Below, one piece after another: positions 35,537 through 45,605 of a DNA stretch of 57,394 nucleotides. Position 1 is the first letter of the stretch; every line of letters starts with the position of its first letter. The translations under genes were made by a program, and so were the position numbers. Under the pieces are notes generated by a model, which searched no databases, was not told where the DNA came from, and was given only the letters and a program-made list of their open reading frames with translations. Source of the DNA: an uncultured Eubacteriales bacterium (GTDB lineage Bacteria > Bacillota > Clostridia > Oscillospirales > Ruminococcaceae); assembly GCA_900319075.1 (NCBI GenBank), contig ONMZ01000005.1, positions 1-57,394 on the forward strand, written 5' to 3'.

Positions 35537-35572
35537 CATATATAAACCACAAAACCGAAAGGAGAAAATGCA

Positions 35573-37351
35573 ATGCCTCTGCCGCAGGATTTTATAGACC
35601 GGCTGAAGGCTGCCAATCCGATTGATGAAGTCATGGGCAGCTATGTTACATTAAAACGTGCAGGCAGGGATTATGTTTGCCTATGCCCTTTCCATAACGA
35701 AAAGACACCGTCCTGCCATGTTCATACCGATAAGGAATTTTTCCACTGTTTCGGATGCGGAGCCGGCGGAGATGTCATAACCTTTGTGATGAAGTATCAC
35801 AACCTTGACTACTGGGAAGCTGTAAAAATGCTGGCAGAAAGAGGTAATGTGCCTTTGCCCGAAACAACTCCGGGATACAGCGACAGGACCGGTCAGACAA
35901 GAAAACGAATGTATGAAATGAACAAGGACGCTGCACGCTTTTTTTATTCTCAGCTTAAAACACAGGGCGGTAAGGTGTGCCTTGATTATCTTATCAGACA
36001 GCGAAAGCTGACGGTGGAAACCATAAAAAAATACGGTATGGGTTTTGCACCAAACAGCTGGAGCGCTTTAAAGACACATATGCTCTCCCTTGGCTACTCG
36101 GAACAGGAGCTTATTGACGGTTCGCTGATCTCTGTATCGGCCAAGACCGGGCGCACGTTTGACTTTTTTGTAAACCGTGCCATGTTCCCTTTTATTGACC
36201 TTACGGGACATATAGTGGGCTTTGGCGGAAGAGCTCTTTCAGCCGACGATAAAAGAAAATATCTTAACTCCAAGGACACGGCAGTATATAACAAAGAGCG
36301 TTTTCTGTTTTCACTGAACTTTGCAAAAAATGCTGCGGTCAAAAGCAGACAGATAATTCTTTGCGAGGGAAACCTCGATGTTATATCCATGCACCAGGCA
36401 GGCTTTGAAAATGCTGTGGCATCCTGCGGAACTGCACTTACAGACAAGCAGGCAAGGTCGCTTAACCAGTACGCAGACCATATCCTTATCTGCTATGATG
36501 CAGATGAAGCAGGTCAGAAAGCTACATCAAAAGCCATCGGCATATTGGAAAATACAGGTTTCAAAACAACGGTGGTGAAAATCAAGGGCGCAAAGGACCC
36601 GGATGAGTATTTAAAGCTTTACGGACCCCTCAAATTCAAGCAGCTTCTGAAAGAATCGGAAGGCTCTGTGGAATACGAGCTGAAAAAGCGCCGTGAGGGG
36701 ATAGACACCGACACGGATATAGGTAAAATAGATTACCTTAAAAAAGCTTACGGCGTGCTGGCAGGTCTTAACTCCCCTGTTGAGCGTGATATTTATATAT
36801 CAAAGCTTTCAAGAGAGTTCGGCGTGAGCAAGGAAGCCATAAAGCAAGAAGTGGAAATGCGGCGCAAAAACACCAGAAAACAGCTGGAAAAGCGTGAATG
36901 GCAGCGCACAGTAACATTTACCGATAAAAAGCGGGACGAGCTGAACCCACAGGCTTTTGAGCACCCAAAGGAAGATTACGCCGAACAGGGCATCATCTAT
37001 TATCTTTTCACAAATCCCGATCAGCGGGAAAAGGTGTGTGCAAAAATAGATCCCTCAGAGTTCGTCACCGATCTTAACAGACGGATATTTGAAAGCCTTA
37101 CGGCTAAGATAAAGGAAAATGAAGATTTCTCGGTGGCTGCTTTCAATGCTGAATTCTCACCTGACGAGGTGGGGCGTATCGTGGGACTGCTGGACAAGTA
37201 CAAAGATCTTTCTGTTGACGAAAAGGTATGCAGCGATTATATTGAGGTACTTAAAAAATATCACGAGAACAGCGAAAAGAAAGATGTTACAGCAGATAAC
37301 GAAAGCTTTTTGAAGGAGCTTGAACGACTGAGAAATAAAAATAACGGGTAG
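35573..37351 (+). CDS. dnaG: DNA primase
   Basis: 592 aa; makes RNA primers at the fork. The zinc finger is Cys38-x2-His41-x17-Cys59-x2-Cys62 (CPFHNEKTPSC, FHCFGCGAGGD). The TOPRIM domain has LCEGNLDVISMHQAGF and CYDADEAGQKA. The C-terminal DnaB-binding region is present. AAAGGAG precedes ATG 35573. It is followed by rpoD, the conserved macromolecular synthesis arrangement. Confidence 0.97.
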   Translation: MPLPQDFIDRLKAANPIDEVMGSYVTLKRAGRDYVCLCPFHNEKTPSCHVHTDKEFFHCFGCGAGGDVITFVMKYHNLDYWEAVKMLAERGNVPLPETTPGYSDRTGQTRKRMYEMNKDAARFFYSQLKTQGGKVCLDYLIRQRKLTVETIKKYGMGFAPNSWSALKTHMLSLGYSEQELIDGSLISVSAKTGRTFDFFVNRAMFPFIDLTGHIVGFGGRALSADDKRKYLNSKDTAVYNKERFLFSLNFAKNAAVKSRQIILCEGNLDVISMHQAGFENAVASCGTALTDKQARSLNQYADHILICYDADEAGQKATSKAIGILENTGFKTTVVKIKGAKDPDEYLKLYGPLKFKQLLKESEGSVEYELKKRREGIDTDTDIGKIDYLKKAYGVLAGLNSPVERDIYISKLSREFGVSKEAIKQEVEMRRKNTRKQLEKREWQRTVTFTDKKRDELNPQAFEHPKEDYAEQGIIYYLFTNPDQREKVCAKIDPSEFVTDLNRRIFESLTAKIKENEDFSVAAFNAEFSPDEVGRIVGLLDKYKDLSVDEKVCSDYIEVLKKYHENSEKKDVTADNESFLKELERLRNKNNG

Positions 37352-37416
37352 GGCTTCCCTTTGGTGCAAGCCGTTTAACAGGTCAATTATTATATTTCAG
37401 ATAGGAGATCATTTTT

Positions 37417-38517
37417 ATGACTGACAAGAAGCAGATAATGGACAACCTTATGGAGCACGGCAAGGCTGCCGGCAAGCTGACCACAAAGGAGATCACAGAC
37501 GCTCTGGAAAAGCTTGACTATGACGTTGAACAGATGGATAATTTCTATGACAACTGTGCAAGCCTTAACATCGAGATCATAGACGATATCGTTGTGGACG
37601 ACAACCTTGATATATCCAATCCCGAGGAGGATATCGAACAGACCGATGTGGATATCTCACTTTCCACAGACGGCGTGGCTATCGACGACCCCGTAAAGAT
37701 ATATCTTAAAGAGATCGGCCGTGTGCCGCTGCTTACCTCCGAGGAAGAGATACAGCTAGCTGAAAGCATGGCAAGCAACAACGAAAAGGACGCTTCAAAG
37801 GCACGAAAAAGACTTGCCGAGGCAAATCTGCGACTTGTGGTATCTATCGCAAAAAGATATGTGGGCAGAGGTATGAGCTTTCTGGATCTTATCCAGGAGG
37901 GAAATATGGGTCTTATCAAAGCCGTTGAAAAGTTTGACTATACAAAGGGCTTTAAGTTCTCCACATATGCAACATGGTGGATAAGACAGGCTATCACCAG
38001 AGCCATAGCTGACCAGGCAAGAACAATACGTATACCTGTGCACATGGTGGAAACAATAACTAAGGTGAAAAAGGCATCTTCTCAGCTGCTGCATAAAAAC
38101 GGCCACGATCCCTCACCGGAGGAGATCGCTCAGGAGCTGGACATGAGCGTTGAGAGAGTGCGTGAGATAATGCGTATCGCACAGGATCCTGTTTCTCTGG
38201 AAACACCTATCGGCGAGGAGGAGGATTCCCACCTTGGAGACTTTATCCCGGACGATGACGCTCCCGCACCGGCTGAGGCTGCATCACTTGTGCTTTTGAA
38301 AGAACAGATCAACCAGGTCCTGTCCACTCTTACCGAGCGTGAAGAGCAGGTGCTCAGACTCAGATTCGGACTTGAGGACGGAAGATCAAGGACACTTGAA
38401 GAGGTGGGCAAAAAATTCAATGTCACCCGTGAAAGAATAAGACAGATCGAAGCCAAAGCTCTGAGAAAGCTTCGTCACCCTAACAGAAGCAACAAAGTCA
38501 GAGATTATCTTGATTGA
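37417..38517 (+). CDS. rpoD: Primary sigma factor SigA/RpoD
   Basis: 366 aa. Region 1.2 ([17 protein letters not shown]), region 2 ([40 protein letters not shown]) and region 4 ([20 protein letters not shown]) are intact. A shortened region 1.1 is typical of Firmicutes. Its recognised promoters match the many TTGACA/TATAAT pairs here. TAGGAG precedes ATG 37417. Confidence 0.98.
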   Translation: MTDKKQIMDNLMEHGKAAGKLTTKEITDALEKLDYDVEQMDNFYDNCASLNIEIIDDIVVDDNLDISNPEEDIEQTDVDISLSTDGVAIDDPVKIYLKEIGRVPLLTSEEEIQLAESMASNNEKDASKARKRLAEANLRLVVSIAKRYVGRGMSFLDLIQEGNMGLIKAVEKFDYTKGFKFSTYATWWIRQAITRAIADQARTIRIPVHMVETITKVKKASSQLLHKNGHDPSPEEIAQELDMSVERVREIMRIAQDPVSLETPIGEEEDSHLGDFIPDDDAPAPAEAASLVLLKEQINQVLSTLTEREEQVLRLRFGLEDGRSRTLEEVGKKFNVTRERIRQIEAKALRKLRHPNRSNKVRDYLD

Positions 38518-38539
38518 TAAAAAAGGACAGGTACCGCAA

Positions 38540-38989
38540 ATGTATATAACACTTGAAACAGATTACGCCGTTCGCATCGTTTCAACGCTATGCAAGAAAA
38601 ATGAAAAGATCGATGCAAAGACACTTTCGGCAAATACGGGAGTCCCCCTTCGGTTTGCTGTTAAAATACTCCGCAAGCTTGTAGCACTTGATATAGTCAA
38701 GTCATATCAGGGTGTTCAGGGCGGATACAAGATAAACATGGCTCCCAGGGATATTTCTCTTAAAACCATTGTGGAAGCTATTGAAGGTACATACTGCTTT
38801 TCACGCTGCCTTGCACCCGACGGAGAATGTAACCGTGGCGCAAGCGGTAAATGCTGCAACCAGCGTGCGTTTGCAGAAATAACGAAGCAGGTGAACAAGC
38901 TTTTGGAAAGCTATAATTTTGAGTTGCTTTCCAAGGATCAGGAAGCCATAGACAAGGAACTTGCGGAGAATGAGAAGAAGACCGGATAA
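38540..38989 (+). CDS. Rrf2 family transcriptional regulator
   Basis: 149 aa. A winged helix (TDYAVRIVSTLCKKNEKIDA, VPLRFAVKILRKLV, SYQGVQGGYKI) is followed by a Cys-rich stretch, CFSRCLAPDGEC, then KCC, which could bind an Fe-S cluster as in IscR/NsrR-like members. ATG 38540 is chosen; the frame upstream to 38510 overlaps rpoD. It overlaps the next gene by 20 bp. Confidence 0.9.
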   Translation: MYITLETDYAVRIVSTLCKKNEKIDAKTLSANTGVPLRFAVKILRKLVALDIVKSYQGVQGGYKINMAPRDISLKTIVEAIEGTYCFSRCLAPDGECNRGASGKCCNQRAFAEITKQVNKLLESYNFELLSKDQEAIDKELAENEKKTG

Positions 38990-39842
38990 TAACCAGCCAG
39001 AATATTCCATACCCATTGACCAGTACGGATACCCCATCGAGGAGGAGCCCGAAGACCTGCCCGAGTCGCAGCAGGAACGTAAGAAAACAGGAAGATTTGT
39101 CAGAAAGCTTTTGCTGAGACTTTGCATCGTCGGAATTATTTTGCTGATGATAGAATTTGCAATACTGCTGTATTCAGGGCAGATATGGTTCAACGAACCG
39201 AAGAAAAAAGATTACCCGGTACGTGGTCCTGTTATGGATGACAAGGGCGGAGAGATATACTGGTCCAAGTTTTCAAAGCTGAATATCCAGATGTGCTACC
39301 TTCGTGCCACCAAGTCCACTTCATATGTGGACGAAAGCTTTGAAAAAAACAAAGAAGGCGCTTTTCACTCCCGTATACCCGTTGGGGCAATACACATCTT
39401 TGACATCAGAACCGACGGAAAAGCTCAAGCTGAGAACTTTCTTTCCGCTGTGGGTGACATGGATGGCTGGCTTGTTCCTGCGGTGGAGGTAAGTCCGGGA
39501 TTGTTTGACAGGCTTTTCGCTCCGGATGTTAACAAGGTGGGCACAAATCTGCGGGACTTTGTAAACACCGTAAAGGAAAAAACAGGGGTCTGCCCGGTTA
39601 TTAAATGTTCCTCCGGAGCATATGACAAATACATCAAAGGCGAGTTCTCCGACTGTATGTTATGGTATGAGAGCCTTTACTCAGAGCCGGATGACAGCAT
39701 CGACTGGACTTTCTGGGAATACACCAGCCGCACCAAGCTTTCAAGCTATGAACACGACTCTCACAGGCTGCATATGAGCGTCTACCGATACGGTGAGGAC
39801 GAGTTCGGAAAACTTATAGTAAACAGAAAAGATACCTTATGA
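38970..39842 (+). CDS. Membrane-anchored GH25 (lysozyme)-like protein
   Basis: 290 aa. A cytoplasmic, acidic N-terminus is followed by one TM helix (LCIVGIILLMIEFAILLYS, about residues 52-70), then a GH25 lysozyme-like domain (YWSKFSKLNIQMCYLRATKS, RIPVGAIHIFD, WTFWEYTSR). The first catalytic Asp of the family (DVSxxQG) has no clear counterpart and the usual DVE is AVE, so muramidase activity is doubtful. ATG 38970 overlaps the regulator gene. Confidence 0.82.
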   Translation: MRRRPDNNQPEYSIPIDQYGYPIEEEPEDLPESQQERKKTGRFVRKLLLRLCIVGIILLMIEFAILLYSGQIWFNEPKKKDYPVRGPVMDDKGGEIYWSKFSKLNIQMCYLRATKSTSYVDESFEKNKEGAFHSRIPVGAIHIFDIRTDGKAQAENFLSAVGDMDGWLVPAVEVSPGLFDRLFAPDVNKVGTNLRDFVNTVKEKTGVCPVIKCSSGAYDKYIKGEFSDCMLWYESLYSEPDDSIDWTFWEYTSRTKLSSYEHDSHRLHMSVYRYGEDEFGKLIVNRKDTL

Positions 39843-39860
39843 AAGGTATCTTTCTTTTTT
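39831..39860 (+). terminator. Terminator of the dgt-dnaG-rpoD cluster
   Basis: GATACCTT / AAGGTATC hairpin with TTTCTTTTTT. The TGA stop lies in the loop. Confidence 0.85.
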
Positions 39861-39870
39861 ATGCACATAT

Positions 39871-39903
39871 AAATAAAACAGGGCAGGTCAAAAACCTACC
39901 CTG
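39871..39903 (-). terminator. Terminator of the abrB-like gene
   Basis: CAGGGCAGGT / ACCTACCCTG, with TTTTATTT on the minus strand. Confidence 0.8.
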
Positions 39904-39930
39904 TAAAGCAATCAATCTCCATGAACTGAA

Positions 39931-40173
39931 TTACTTTTTGCCAAGCTCAGCTGCACACTTTTCACACACAGTCCTGCCCTTGAATTCAACTACGTTCTCA
40001 GCCTCGCCGCAAAAGATACAAGCTCTCTGAAACTTTTTGAGAACGATCTTATCGTCATCGGTATAGATCTCAACTGCATCTTTTACAGCAAGATCGTAAG
40101 TCCTTCTGAGTTCGATAGGAAGTACGATCCTTCCCAACTCATCTATTTTTCTGACGATACCTGTAGATTTCAT
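39931..40173 (-). CDS. AbrB family regulator with C-terminal zinc-ribbon
   Basis: 80 aa. The SpoVT-AbrB swapped-hairpin domain (STGIVRKIDELGRIVLPIEL) is followed by CIFCGEAENVV, then VCEKCAAEL, a CxxC/CxxC zinc site. Transition-state regulators of this type act on many growth-phase genes in Firmicutes. ATG 40173 has GGGG upstream; the frame to 40218 lacks an SD. Confidence 0.93.
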   Translation of the reverse strand: MKSTGIVRKIDELGRIVLPIELRRTYDLAVKDAVEIYTDDDKIVLKKFQRACIFCGEAENVVEFKGRTVCEKCAAELGKK

Positions 40174-40413
40174 AATATGCATCCCCTTATTTAGATATAA
40201 AACCTTTTTATCCAACATCCTTCATGGCTACATTATATCAGAAAGATTGCAAAAAGTCAAGAATTTTTTGCTGTTTTTTTATTACCGGTAATGAATGTGC
40301 GCTGAGATCGGCCGTGTATTATCAACACATAAACCCCGGGTATGTATGTATATACGACCGGGCATTTTCAAGGAGCAAATAAGCTATAACCTTTTACAAA
40401 GGCGGTGAAAAAC

Positions 40414-40986
40414 GTGATAGGAGTAATTACAGCTGTGCTTTGCGGCGTGTCTTTATGGGCAGCGGCAGTTCAGGGCAGGATGTCCGAGCTTTCAAAGGCT
40501 GCGGTAGAATCCTGCTCGGACGCTGTCAATCTTGCTGTGAGTCTTTGCGGAACAATGGCACTTTGGAGCGGACTTATGCAAATCGCCCGCAGATCAGGCA
40601 TGATCCATCTTTTTTCAAGATCGCTTCAGCCTGTTTTAAGACACATTTTCAAAGGCTGCTCTCCAAAGGCAATGGAATATATAACCATGAACCTGAGCGC
40701 CAATATGCTGGGCATATCCAATGCTGCCACGCCTATGGGCATTCAGGCGGTAAAGGAGATGGATAGGCAAAACGGGAAATATACACCCAGATGCATTGCA
40801 ATGCTCACCGTTCTCAATACAGCCTCGATCCAGCTGCTGCCCACAACCATCGGTAGTTTGCGGGCTGCTCACGGAGCAAAGTCCCCTTTGGACATCTCCG
40901 TTCCGATACTTTTTGTTTCCCTTGTTTCCGCCGCCGCAGGGTGCGCTGTGGTATACGTTTTGAGCTTGGGCAGGAAAAACACATGA
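40414..40986 (+). CDS. spmA: Spore maturation protein A
   Basis: 190 aa, membrane protein with a nucleoside-recognition-like domain, needed for spore core dehydration in Bacillus. AVNLAVSLCGTMALWSGLMQ, then YITMNLSANMLGISNAATPM and STASIQLL-type segments (here NTASIQLLPTTIG) are family features. GTG 40414 is favoured, with AAAGGCGGTGA about 7 nt upstream; GTG 40405 is inside that SD. It overlaps spmB by 4 bp. Confidence 0.94.
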   Translation: MIGVITAVLCGVSLWAAAVQGRMSELSKAAVESCSDAVNLAVSLCGTMALWSGLMQIARRSGMIHLFSRSLQPVLRHIFKGCSPKAMEYITMNLSANMLGISNAATPMGIQAVKEMDRQNGKYTPRCIAMLTVLNTASIQLLPTTIGSLRAAHGAKSPLDISVPILFVSLVSAAAGCAVVYVLSLGRKNT

Positions 40987-41495
40987 GCGAGATGCTGATA
41001 CCACTGGTCATTACCATTATATTGCTGTGGGGAGTTATAAAAAAGGTGGACATAGCCCGGGAGTTTGCCGAAGGGGCAAAAGAGGGCATAATAAATCTTT
41101 TTGAGGTCCTCCCCTCACTTATACTGATGATGACCGCTGTGGGGATGTTTACCCGCTCCGGAGCGGTGGAGATGCTATCCTCTCTTTTGCTTCCCTTCAC
41201 CCAGGCACTGGGATTCCCACAGGAATGTCTGAGCCTTGCAATGATAAGACCCTTTTCAGGCAGCGGCGCCCTTGCCGCTTTTGATAAGCTTCTGGGAAAC
41301 ATAAGCCCCGACAGCTTTCAGGGGCGAGTGGCAAGTGTTATAATGGGCTCCACCGAAACGACCTTTTATACAATCTCTGTGTACTTTGCAGCCATCAAAA
41401 AGAAAGCCTACCCTATGGTATTTGCAGGTGCATGCTTTGCAGATCTGTGCGGATTTGTCCTTTCGGCGCTTGCAGTAAGGTTATACTTTCAATAA
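40983..41495 (+). CDS. spmB: Spore maturation protein B
   Basis: 170 aa, five hydrophobic segments. LIPLVITIILLWGVIKKVD, then LFEVLPSLILMMTAVGMF and the conserved RPFSGSGALAAFD, then STETTFYTISVYF. Pairs with SpmA; together they indicate a spore-forming lineage. ATG overlaps the spmA stop (ATGA). Confidence 0.95.
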   Translation: MSEMLIPLVITIILLWGVIKKVDIAREFAEGAKEGIINLFEVLPSLILMMTAVGMFTRSGAVEMLSSLLLPFTQALGFPQECLSLAMIRPFSGSGALAAFDKLLGNISPDSFQGRVASVIMGSTETTFYTISVYFAAIKKKAYPMVFAGACFADLCGFVLSALAVRLYFQ

Positions 41496-41499
41496 ACAG

Positions 41500-41534
41500 C
41501 CATCTTCAAAATCTGGTGAAGGTGGCGTTTTCTG
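41500..41534 (+). terminator. Terminator of spmA-spmB
   Basis: GCCATCTTCA / TGAAGGTGGC stem then GTTTTCTG. Confidence 0.65.
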
Positions 41535-41580
41535 TATATAAAAGTACAGCATAAACTGTGGTTTTTCGTTAAAATTGCCC

Positions 41581-41609
41581 TTGACTTTAATATGTATGTA
41601 TGTTAAAAT
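41581..41609 (+). promoter_or_regulatory. SigA promoter of the amino acid ABC operon
   Basis: TTGACT (41581-41586), 17 bp, TAAAAT (41604-41609). Confidence 0.7.
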
Positions 41610-41675
41610 ATCCATTGTGACATGTTATAATTGTATAATAATGCATAAATTGATCAGATTTTAGGAGTAGTTGCT

Positions 41676-42380
41676 ATGTATATGGTCACGGCTTTCTCTT
41701 GGTTTTCGGATTTTCAGGAATCCTTTGAAAAGACCTTCATCCGTGAAGACAGATATAAGCTTTTTGTTGATGGTATACTGCTGACGCTGAAGGTATCCCT
41801 TCTGGCTGTGGCAATAGGTATAATCATCGGATTTATAATCGCACTTTTCAACCTTTCAAAGCATTTTCCGCTGAGACTTATCGGAAAGGTCTACACGGAT
41901 GTTATCCGTGGAACGCCCTCGGTAACGCAACTGATGATAATTTACTTTGTTATATTCGCATCGGTCAACCTTGAAAAATGGATCATTGCCGCTATTGCAT
42001 TCGGTATAAACTCGGGTGCATATGTGTCGGAAATAATACGAGCGGGAATAATGTCTATCGACAAGGGACAGACCGAAGCAGGCCGCTCGCTTGGTCTTAA
42101 CGGACGTCAGACTATGATGAAGATAGTTCTGCCCCAGGCGCTTAAAAATATTTTCCCTGCGCTGTGCAACGAGTTCATCGTTCTTATCAAAGAAACGGCG
42201 ATCGTGGGATATGTAGGTCTTATGGATATACAAAAAGCCAGCGATTTCGTTAAAAGTGCCACATTTGAAGCAGCAATGCCTCTTCTGGCAACAGCCGTCA
42301 TCTATTTTGTGATAATCAAAATCCTCACCATATGTCTCGGACTCTTGGAAAAGAAGCTGAGAAAATCGGACGTAAAGTAA
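41676..42380 (+). CDS. Polar amino acid ABC transporter permease
   Basis: 234 aa; membrane subunit of a His/Glu/Gln-type importer. Family motifs: DGILLTLKVSLLAVAIG, YTDVIRGTPSVTQLMIIY, the EAA loop EAGRSLGLNGRQTMMKIVLP. TAGGAG precedes ATG 41676. It is the first of a complete three-gene importer operon. Confidence 0.94.
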   Translation: MYMVTAFSWFSDFQESFEKTFIREDRYKLFVDGILLTLKVSLLAVAIGIIIGFIIALFNLSKHFPLRLIGKVYTDVIRGTPSVTQLMIIYFVIFASVNLEKWIIAAIAFGINSGAYVSEIIRAGIMSIDKGQTEAGRSLGLNGRQTMMKIVLPQALKNIFPALCNEFIVLIKETAIVGYVGLMDIQKASDFVKSATFEAAMPLLATAVIYFVIIKILTICLGLLEKKLRKSDVK

Positions 42381-42399
42381 GAAAGGCGGCTGACGGTTT

Positions 42400-43122
42400 A
42401 TGATTAAGGTAAAAAATCTGAAAAAGACCTTTGGCGATCTTGAAGTGCTTTGCGGGATAAACGAGCATATCAAAAAAGGCGAGGTCGTTGTGGTCATAGG
42501 TCCTTCCGGTTCCGGAAAGAGCACCTTCCTGCGATGTCTTAATCTGCTTGAGACTCCTACCGAGGGAGAAATATTCATAGATGACGAAAAAATAAATGAC
42601 CCAAAAGTAAATGTAAATAAAATAAGACAGAAAATGGGTATGGTTTTTCAGCACTTCAATTTGTTCCCTCACCTGACGATACATGACAATATAACCCTTG
42701 CACCTGTTCTTTTAAAAAAAATGACAAAGCAGCAGGCGCACGACAAGGCTATCGAACTACTGGGCAAGGTCGGACTTGCGGATAAGGCTGATGCTTATCC
42801 CGCACAGCTCTCAGGCGGACAAAAACAGCGTGTTGCCATTGCAAGAGCACTTGCTATGGAGCCTGAGATAATGCTTTTTGACGAGCCAACATCTGCTCTT
42901 GACCCGGAAATGGTTGGTGAGGTGCTTGACGTTATGAAAAGCCTTGCAGACAGCGGAATGACCATGGTTGTGGTAACACACGAAATGGGCTTTGCAAAAG
43001 AAGTGGGGACAAGGCTGCTTTTTATGGACCAGGGAATTGTTATGGAAAGCGGAGTTCCAAAGGATATTTTTGAAAACCCACAGAACGAGCGTACACAAAA
43101 GTTCCTTAGCAAGGTGCTGTGA
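42400..43122 (+). CDS. Polar amino acid ABC transporter ATPase
   Basis: 240 aa. Walker [11 protein letters not shown]-loop [12 protein letters not shown], signature [15 protein letters not shown], Walker [14 protein letters not shown], switch His in VVTHEMGFA. It powers the importer whose permease and binding protein flank it. Confidence 0.96.
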   Translation: MIKVKNLKKTFGDLEVLCGINEHIKKGEVVVVIGPSGSGKSTFLRCLNLLETPTEGEIFIDDEKINDPKVNVNKIRQKMGMVFQHFNLFPHLTIHDNITLAPVLLKKMTKQQAHDKAIELLGKVGLADKADAYPAQLSGGQKQRVAIARALAMEPEIMLFDEPTSALDPEMVGEVLDVMKSLADSGMTMVVVTHEMGFAKEVGTRLLFMDQGIVMESGVPKDIFENPQNERTQKFLSKVL

Positions 43123-43183
43123 CACGGTGTTGTTTATCAGGCATATCTGCCTTATAAAAAAAATATAAAAGGAGAAGATTTAG

Positions 43184-43969
43184 ATGAAAAAGTTTGTAAA
43201 GATCCTTAGCATGACTGTTGCTGCGGCTATTATGGCTGTAACATTTACGGCTTGTGCAGATTCCAGCAGTTCATCCGATTCAAAGAGCGGCGGCTCTATC
43301 AAGTTTGGAACAAACGCAGAGTTCCCTCCGTTTGAGTATGTTGTATCAAAAGGCGTTATCGGTGAATTTGACGGCATCGATATGGCTATCGCAAAGCAGA
43401 TCGGAGAGGATAACAACAAGGAAGCCAAGATCGAAAATATGGAGTTCGATTCTCTGCTGGTAGCACTTGACAACGGCAAGATAGACGCTGCCATCGCAGG
43501 TATGACAGTTACCGACGAGAGAAAAGAAAAGGTGGATTTCTCCGAGCCGTATTACAATGCTAAACAGGTAATGATCGTTAAAGAAGACTCAAATATTGCA
43601 AAGGCATCAGATATGTCCGACAAGAAGATCGTAGTTATCCAGGGCTACACAGGCGAGACCTGTGTAAAGAAACTCGGCTTCAGCTACCAGTCCTTTAAAA
43701 AGGGTACCGAGGCGATCATGGAACTTGTTAACGGCAAGTGTGATGTGGTTGTTATAGATTCAGCTACTGCTGATAAGTACGTTAAGGACAACAAGGGTCT
43801 GAAGGTCGTTGAGGACAATAAGGAGTTTGAGAACGAAGAGTATGCTATTGCTGTTAAGAAGGGCAATAAGGAGCTGCTGGACGAGATCAACAAGTCTATC
43901 AAGAAGATGAAGGAAGACGGAAAGATCAACGAGCTTGCTGCTAAGTATGCTGACGCTACCAACTCCTAA
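43184..43969 (+). CDS. Amino acid-binding lipoprotein
   Basis: 261 aa. Signal peptide with lipobox TACA (Cys at about residue 25), Ser-rich linker, then the SBP_bac_3 fold: FGTNAEFPPFEYV, GEFDGIDMAIAKQIGE, DAAIAGMTVTDERKEKVDFS. It delivers a polar amino acid to the permease. AAAGGAG precedes ATG 43184. Confidence 0.95.
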   Translation: MKKFVKILSMTVAAAIMAVTFTACADSSSSSDSKSGGSIKFGTNAEFPPFEYVVSKGVIGEFDGIDMAIAKQIGEDNNKEAKIENMEFDSLLVALDNGKIDAAIAGMTVTDERKEKVDFSEPYYNAKQVMIVKEDSNIAKASDMSDKKIVVIQGYTGETCVKKLGFSYQSFKKGTEAIMELVNGKCDVVVIDSATADKYVKDNKGLKVVEDNKEFENEEYAIAVKKGNKELLDEINKSIKKMKEDGKINELAAKYADATNS

Positions 43970-44015
43970 GGCTTCTTCACATTCAATGTGACAGCAGATA
44001 ATAATTGAATTACAT

Positions 44016-44055
44016 TAAAGCTGGTGTTTTCAAAAAGAAAGCATCAGCTTTTTTT
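44016..44055 (+). terminator. Terminator of the amino acid ABC operon
   Basis: AAAGCTGGTG / CATCAGCTTT followed by a T-run. Confidence 0.85.
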
Positions 44056-44064
44056 GATGTTTTA

Positions 44065-44093
44065 TTGACCTGACCTTGTTTTTATGGTATATT
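44065..44093 (+). promoter_or_regulatory. Promoter upstream of the acetyltransferase remnant
   Basis: TTGACC (44065-44070), 17 bp, TATATT (44088-44093). Confidence 0.65.
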
Positions 44094-44121
44094 AAGATCA
44101 TAAAACTTATGGGGGATCAAT

Positions 44122-44521
44122 ATGAAAAACGACCTGTCGAGGGCGATAATATAAAGAGCGACTTCGGCGAATACAGGACCGCCGCTGAAAAGGGACAGTC
44201 GTTCGTGTTCGCAGGCGGCAAGTGGAAGGACATGACCGACAACGACGTAAAGAACATTTTAAAGACAGATTTTGAGCCGGGCAACTGCTGCAATAAAAGC
44301 ACTGTACGTAAAACAGGGGGAAAGGCTATGCGATGCAGGCAATAAGACTGGCGGAAAACTTGCACGGTGAGCACGGCTGGGCTCTGGAAACTATCCTGCA
44401 GGAGGACGGGAACTGCCGTCTTTACGAGAGGCTCGGCTACAAGAGGACAGGCAGGACTGAAAAGATCAATGAGTATATGGATCTTGTTTACTATAAAAAA
44501 GAATTGACACAGGAGGTTTAA
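44122..44521 (+). pseudogene. Chimeric remnant ending in a GNAT acetyltransferase C-terminus
   Basis: The last 62 codons (44333-44521) match the C-terminal end of a GNAT acetyltransferase: AIRLAENLHGEHGWALETI, CRLYERLGYKRTGRTEKINE. The N-terminal two thirds are missing. A different frame upstream (44109-44345) encodes VFAGGKWKDMTDNDVKNIL, which looks like the end of another protein. ATG 44122, with the best SD, stops after ten codons. A promoter is present, so a fused or decayed gene is transcribed before the macro-domain gene. Confidence 0.65.
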
Positions 44522-44524
44522 CAA

Positions 44525-45601
44525 ATGCCTTTCAGAATCATTACCGGTGACATTACCAAAGTCACCGCAGACGCTATCGTCAATGCTGCGAACTCTTCGC
44601 TGCTGGGCGGAGGCGGAGTTGACGGAGCGATACACCGTGCAGCAGGCAGCGGACTTTTGGCAGAGTGCCGCACGCTTGGCGGCTGCAAAACAGGCGAGGC
44701 TAAAATAACAGGCGGCTACGATCTGCCCGGCAAGCACGTTATACACACCGTAGGTCCCGTCTGGCAGGGGGGCACAAACGGCGAGAGCGAACTGCTGTAT
44801 TCCTGCTACAAAAATTCCCTTGAACTTGCAAAGCAAAACGGCTGCGAGAGCATTGCGTTCCCGCTGATCTCCTCGGGCATTTACGGCTACCCAAAGGACA
44901 AGGCTTTGCAGGTTGCTGTGAAGGCAATAAGCGATTTTCTTTCGGCAAGTGACATGGACGTTACGCTGGTTATGTTCAGCAAGAGCTCCTTTGAGCTGGA
45001 TCATGCTCTTAAAACGAGCATCAGCAGTTTCATTGGTGAAAACTCTGCTGTCTTTGCCCAGGCATCGCAAGCTGCGGTATGTTCCGCTCGCCCCGAGCCG
45101 GACTTTAAGGCAGAGCGAAAAGGTCTTAAAAAGCTTTTCAGGGCAGCGGAAAAATGCGGATCTGCCTCTGCCGGTACTGCTGCTTTCATGCAGGCTCAAG
45201 CTGAGAAATGCAGCGTTTGCGATGAAGCGCCGTATGACCTTGACCAATTCATAAAAAGCCGTGACGAGTCGTTTTCACAGTCCCTTCTCAGACTTATAGA
45301 CCAAAGCGGCATGAGCGATGTTCAGACCTACCGCAAGGCTAACATCGACCGAAAGCTTTTTTCAAAAATACGCAGCGATGTGAATTACAAACCTAAGAAA
45401 CAGACTGTGATCGCTTTTGCACTCGCCCTTGAACTTGATCTTGAGGGCGTAAAAGATCTTCTTGCCAAGGCAGGCTACACCCTTTCAGACAGTCTTAAAT
45501 TTGATCTGATAGTAAAATACTTTATTTTGCACAACAATTATGATATTTTTGAAATAAACCAAGCGCTTTTCGCTTTTGACCAGTCCTTGATAGGCTGCTG
45601 A
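44525..45601 (+). CDS. Macro-domain protein with C-terminal helical domain
   Basis: 358 aa. Residues 1-155 are a macro domain ([64 protein letters not shown]) of the kind that binds or hydrolyses ADP-ribose. A linker with two Cys (KCSVC) leads to a C-terminal domain from about residue 235 ([51 protein letters not shown]). The last resembles XRE-type helices often fused to macro domains in Firmicutes. AGGAGG precedes ATG 44525. A VWA gene follows. Confidence 0.9.
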   Translation: MPFRIITGDITKVTADAIVNAANSSLLGGGGVDGAIHRAAGSGLLAECRTLGGCKTGEAKITGGYDLPGKHVIHTVGPVWQGGTNGESELLYSCYKNSLELAKQNGCESIAFPLISSGIYGYPKDKALQVAVKAISDFLSASDMDVTLVMFSKSSFELDHALKTSISSFIGENSAVFAQASQAAVCSARPEPDFKAERKGLKKLFRAAEKCGSASAGTAAFMQAQAEKCSVCDEAPYDLDQFIKSRDESFSQSLLRLIDQSGMSDVQTYRKANIDRKLFSKIRSDVNYKPKKQTVIAFALALELDLEGVKDLLAKAGYTLSDSLKFDLIVKYFILHNNYDIFEINQALFAFDQSLIGC

Positions 45602-45605
45602 GATG

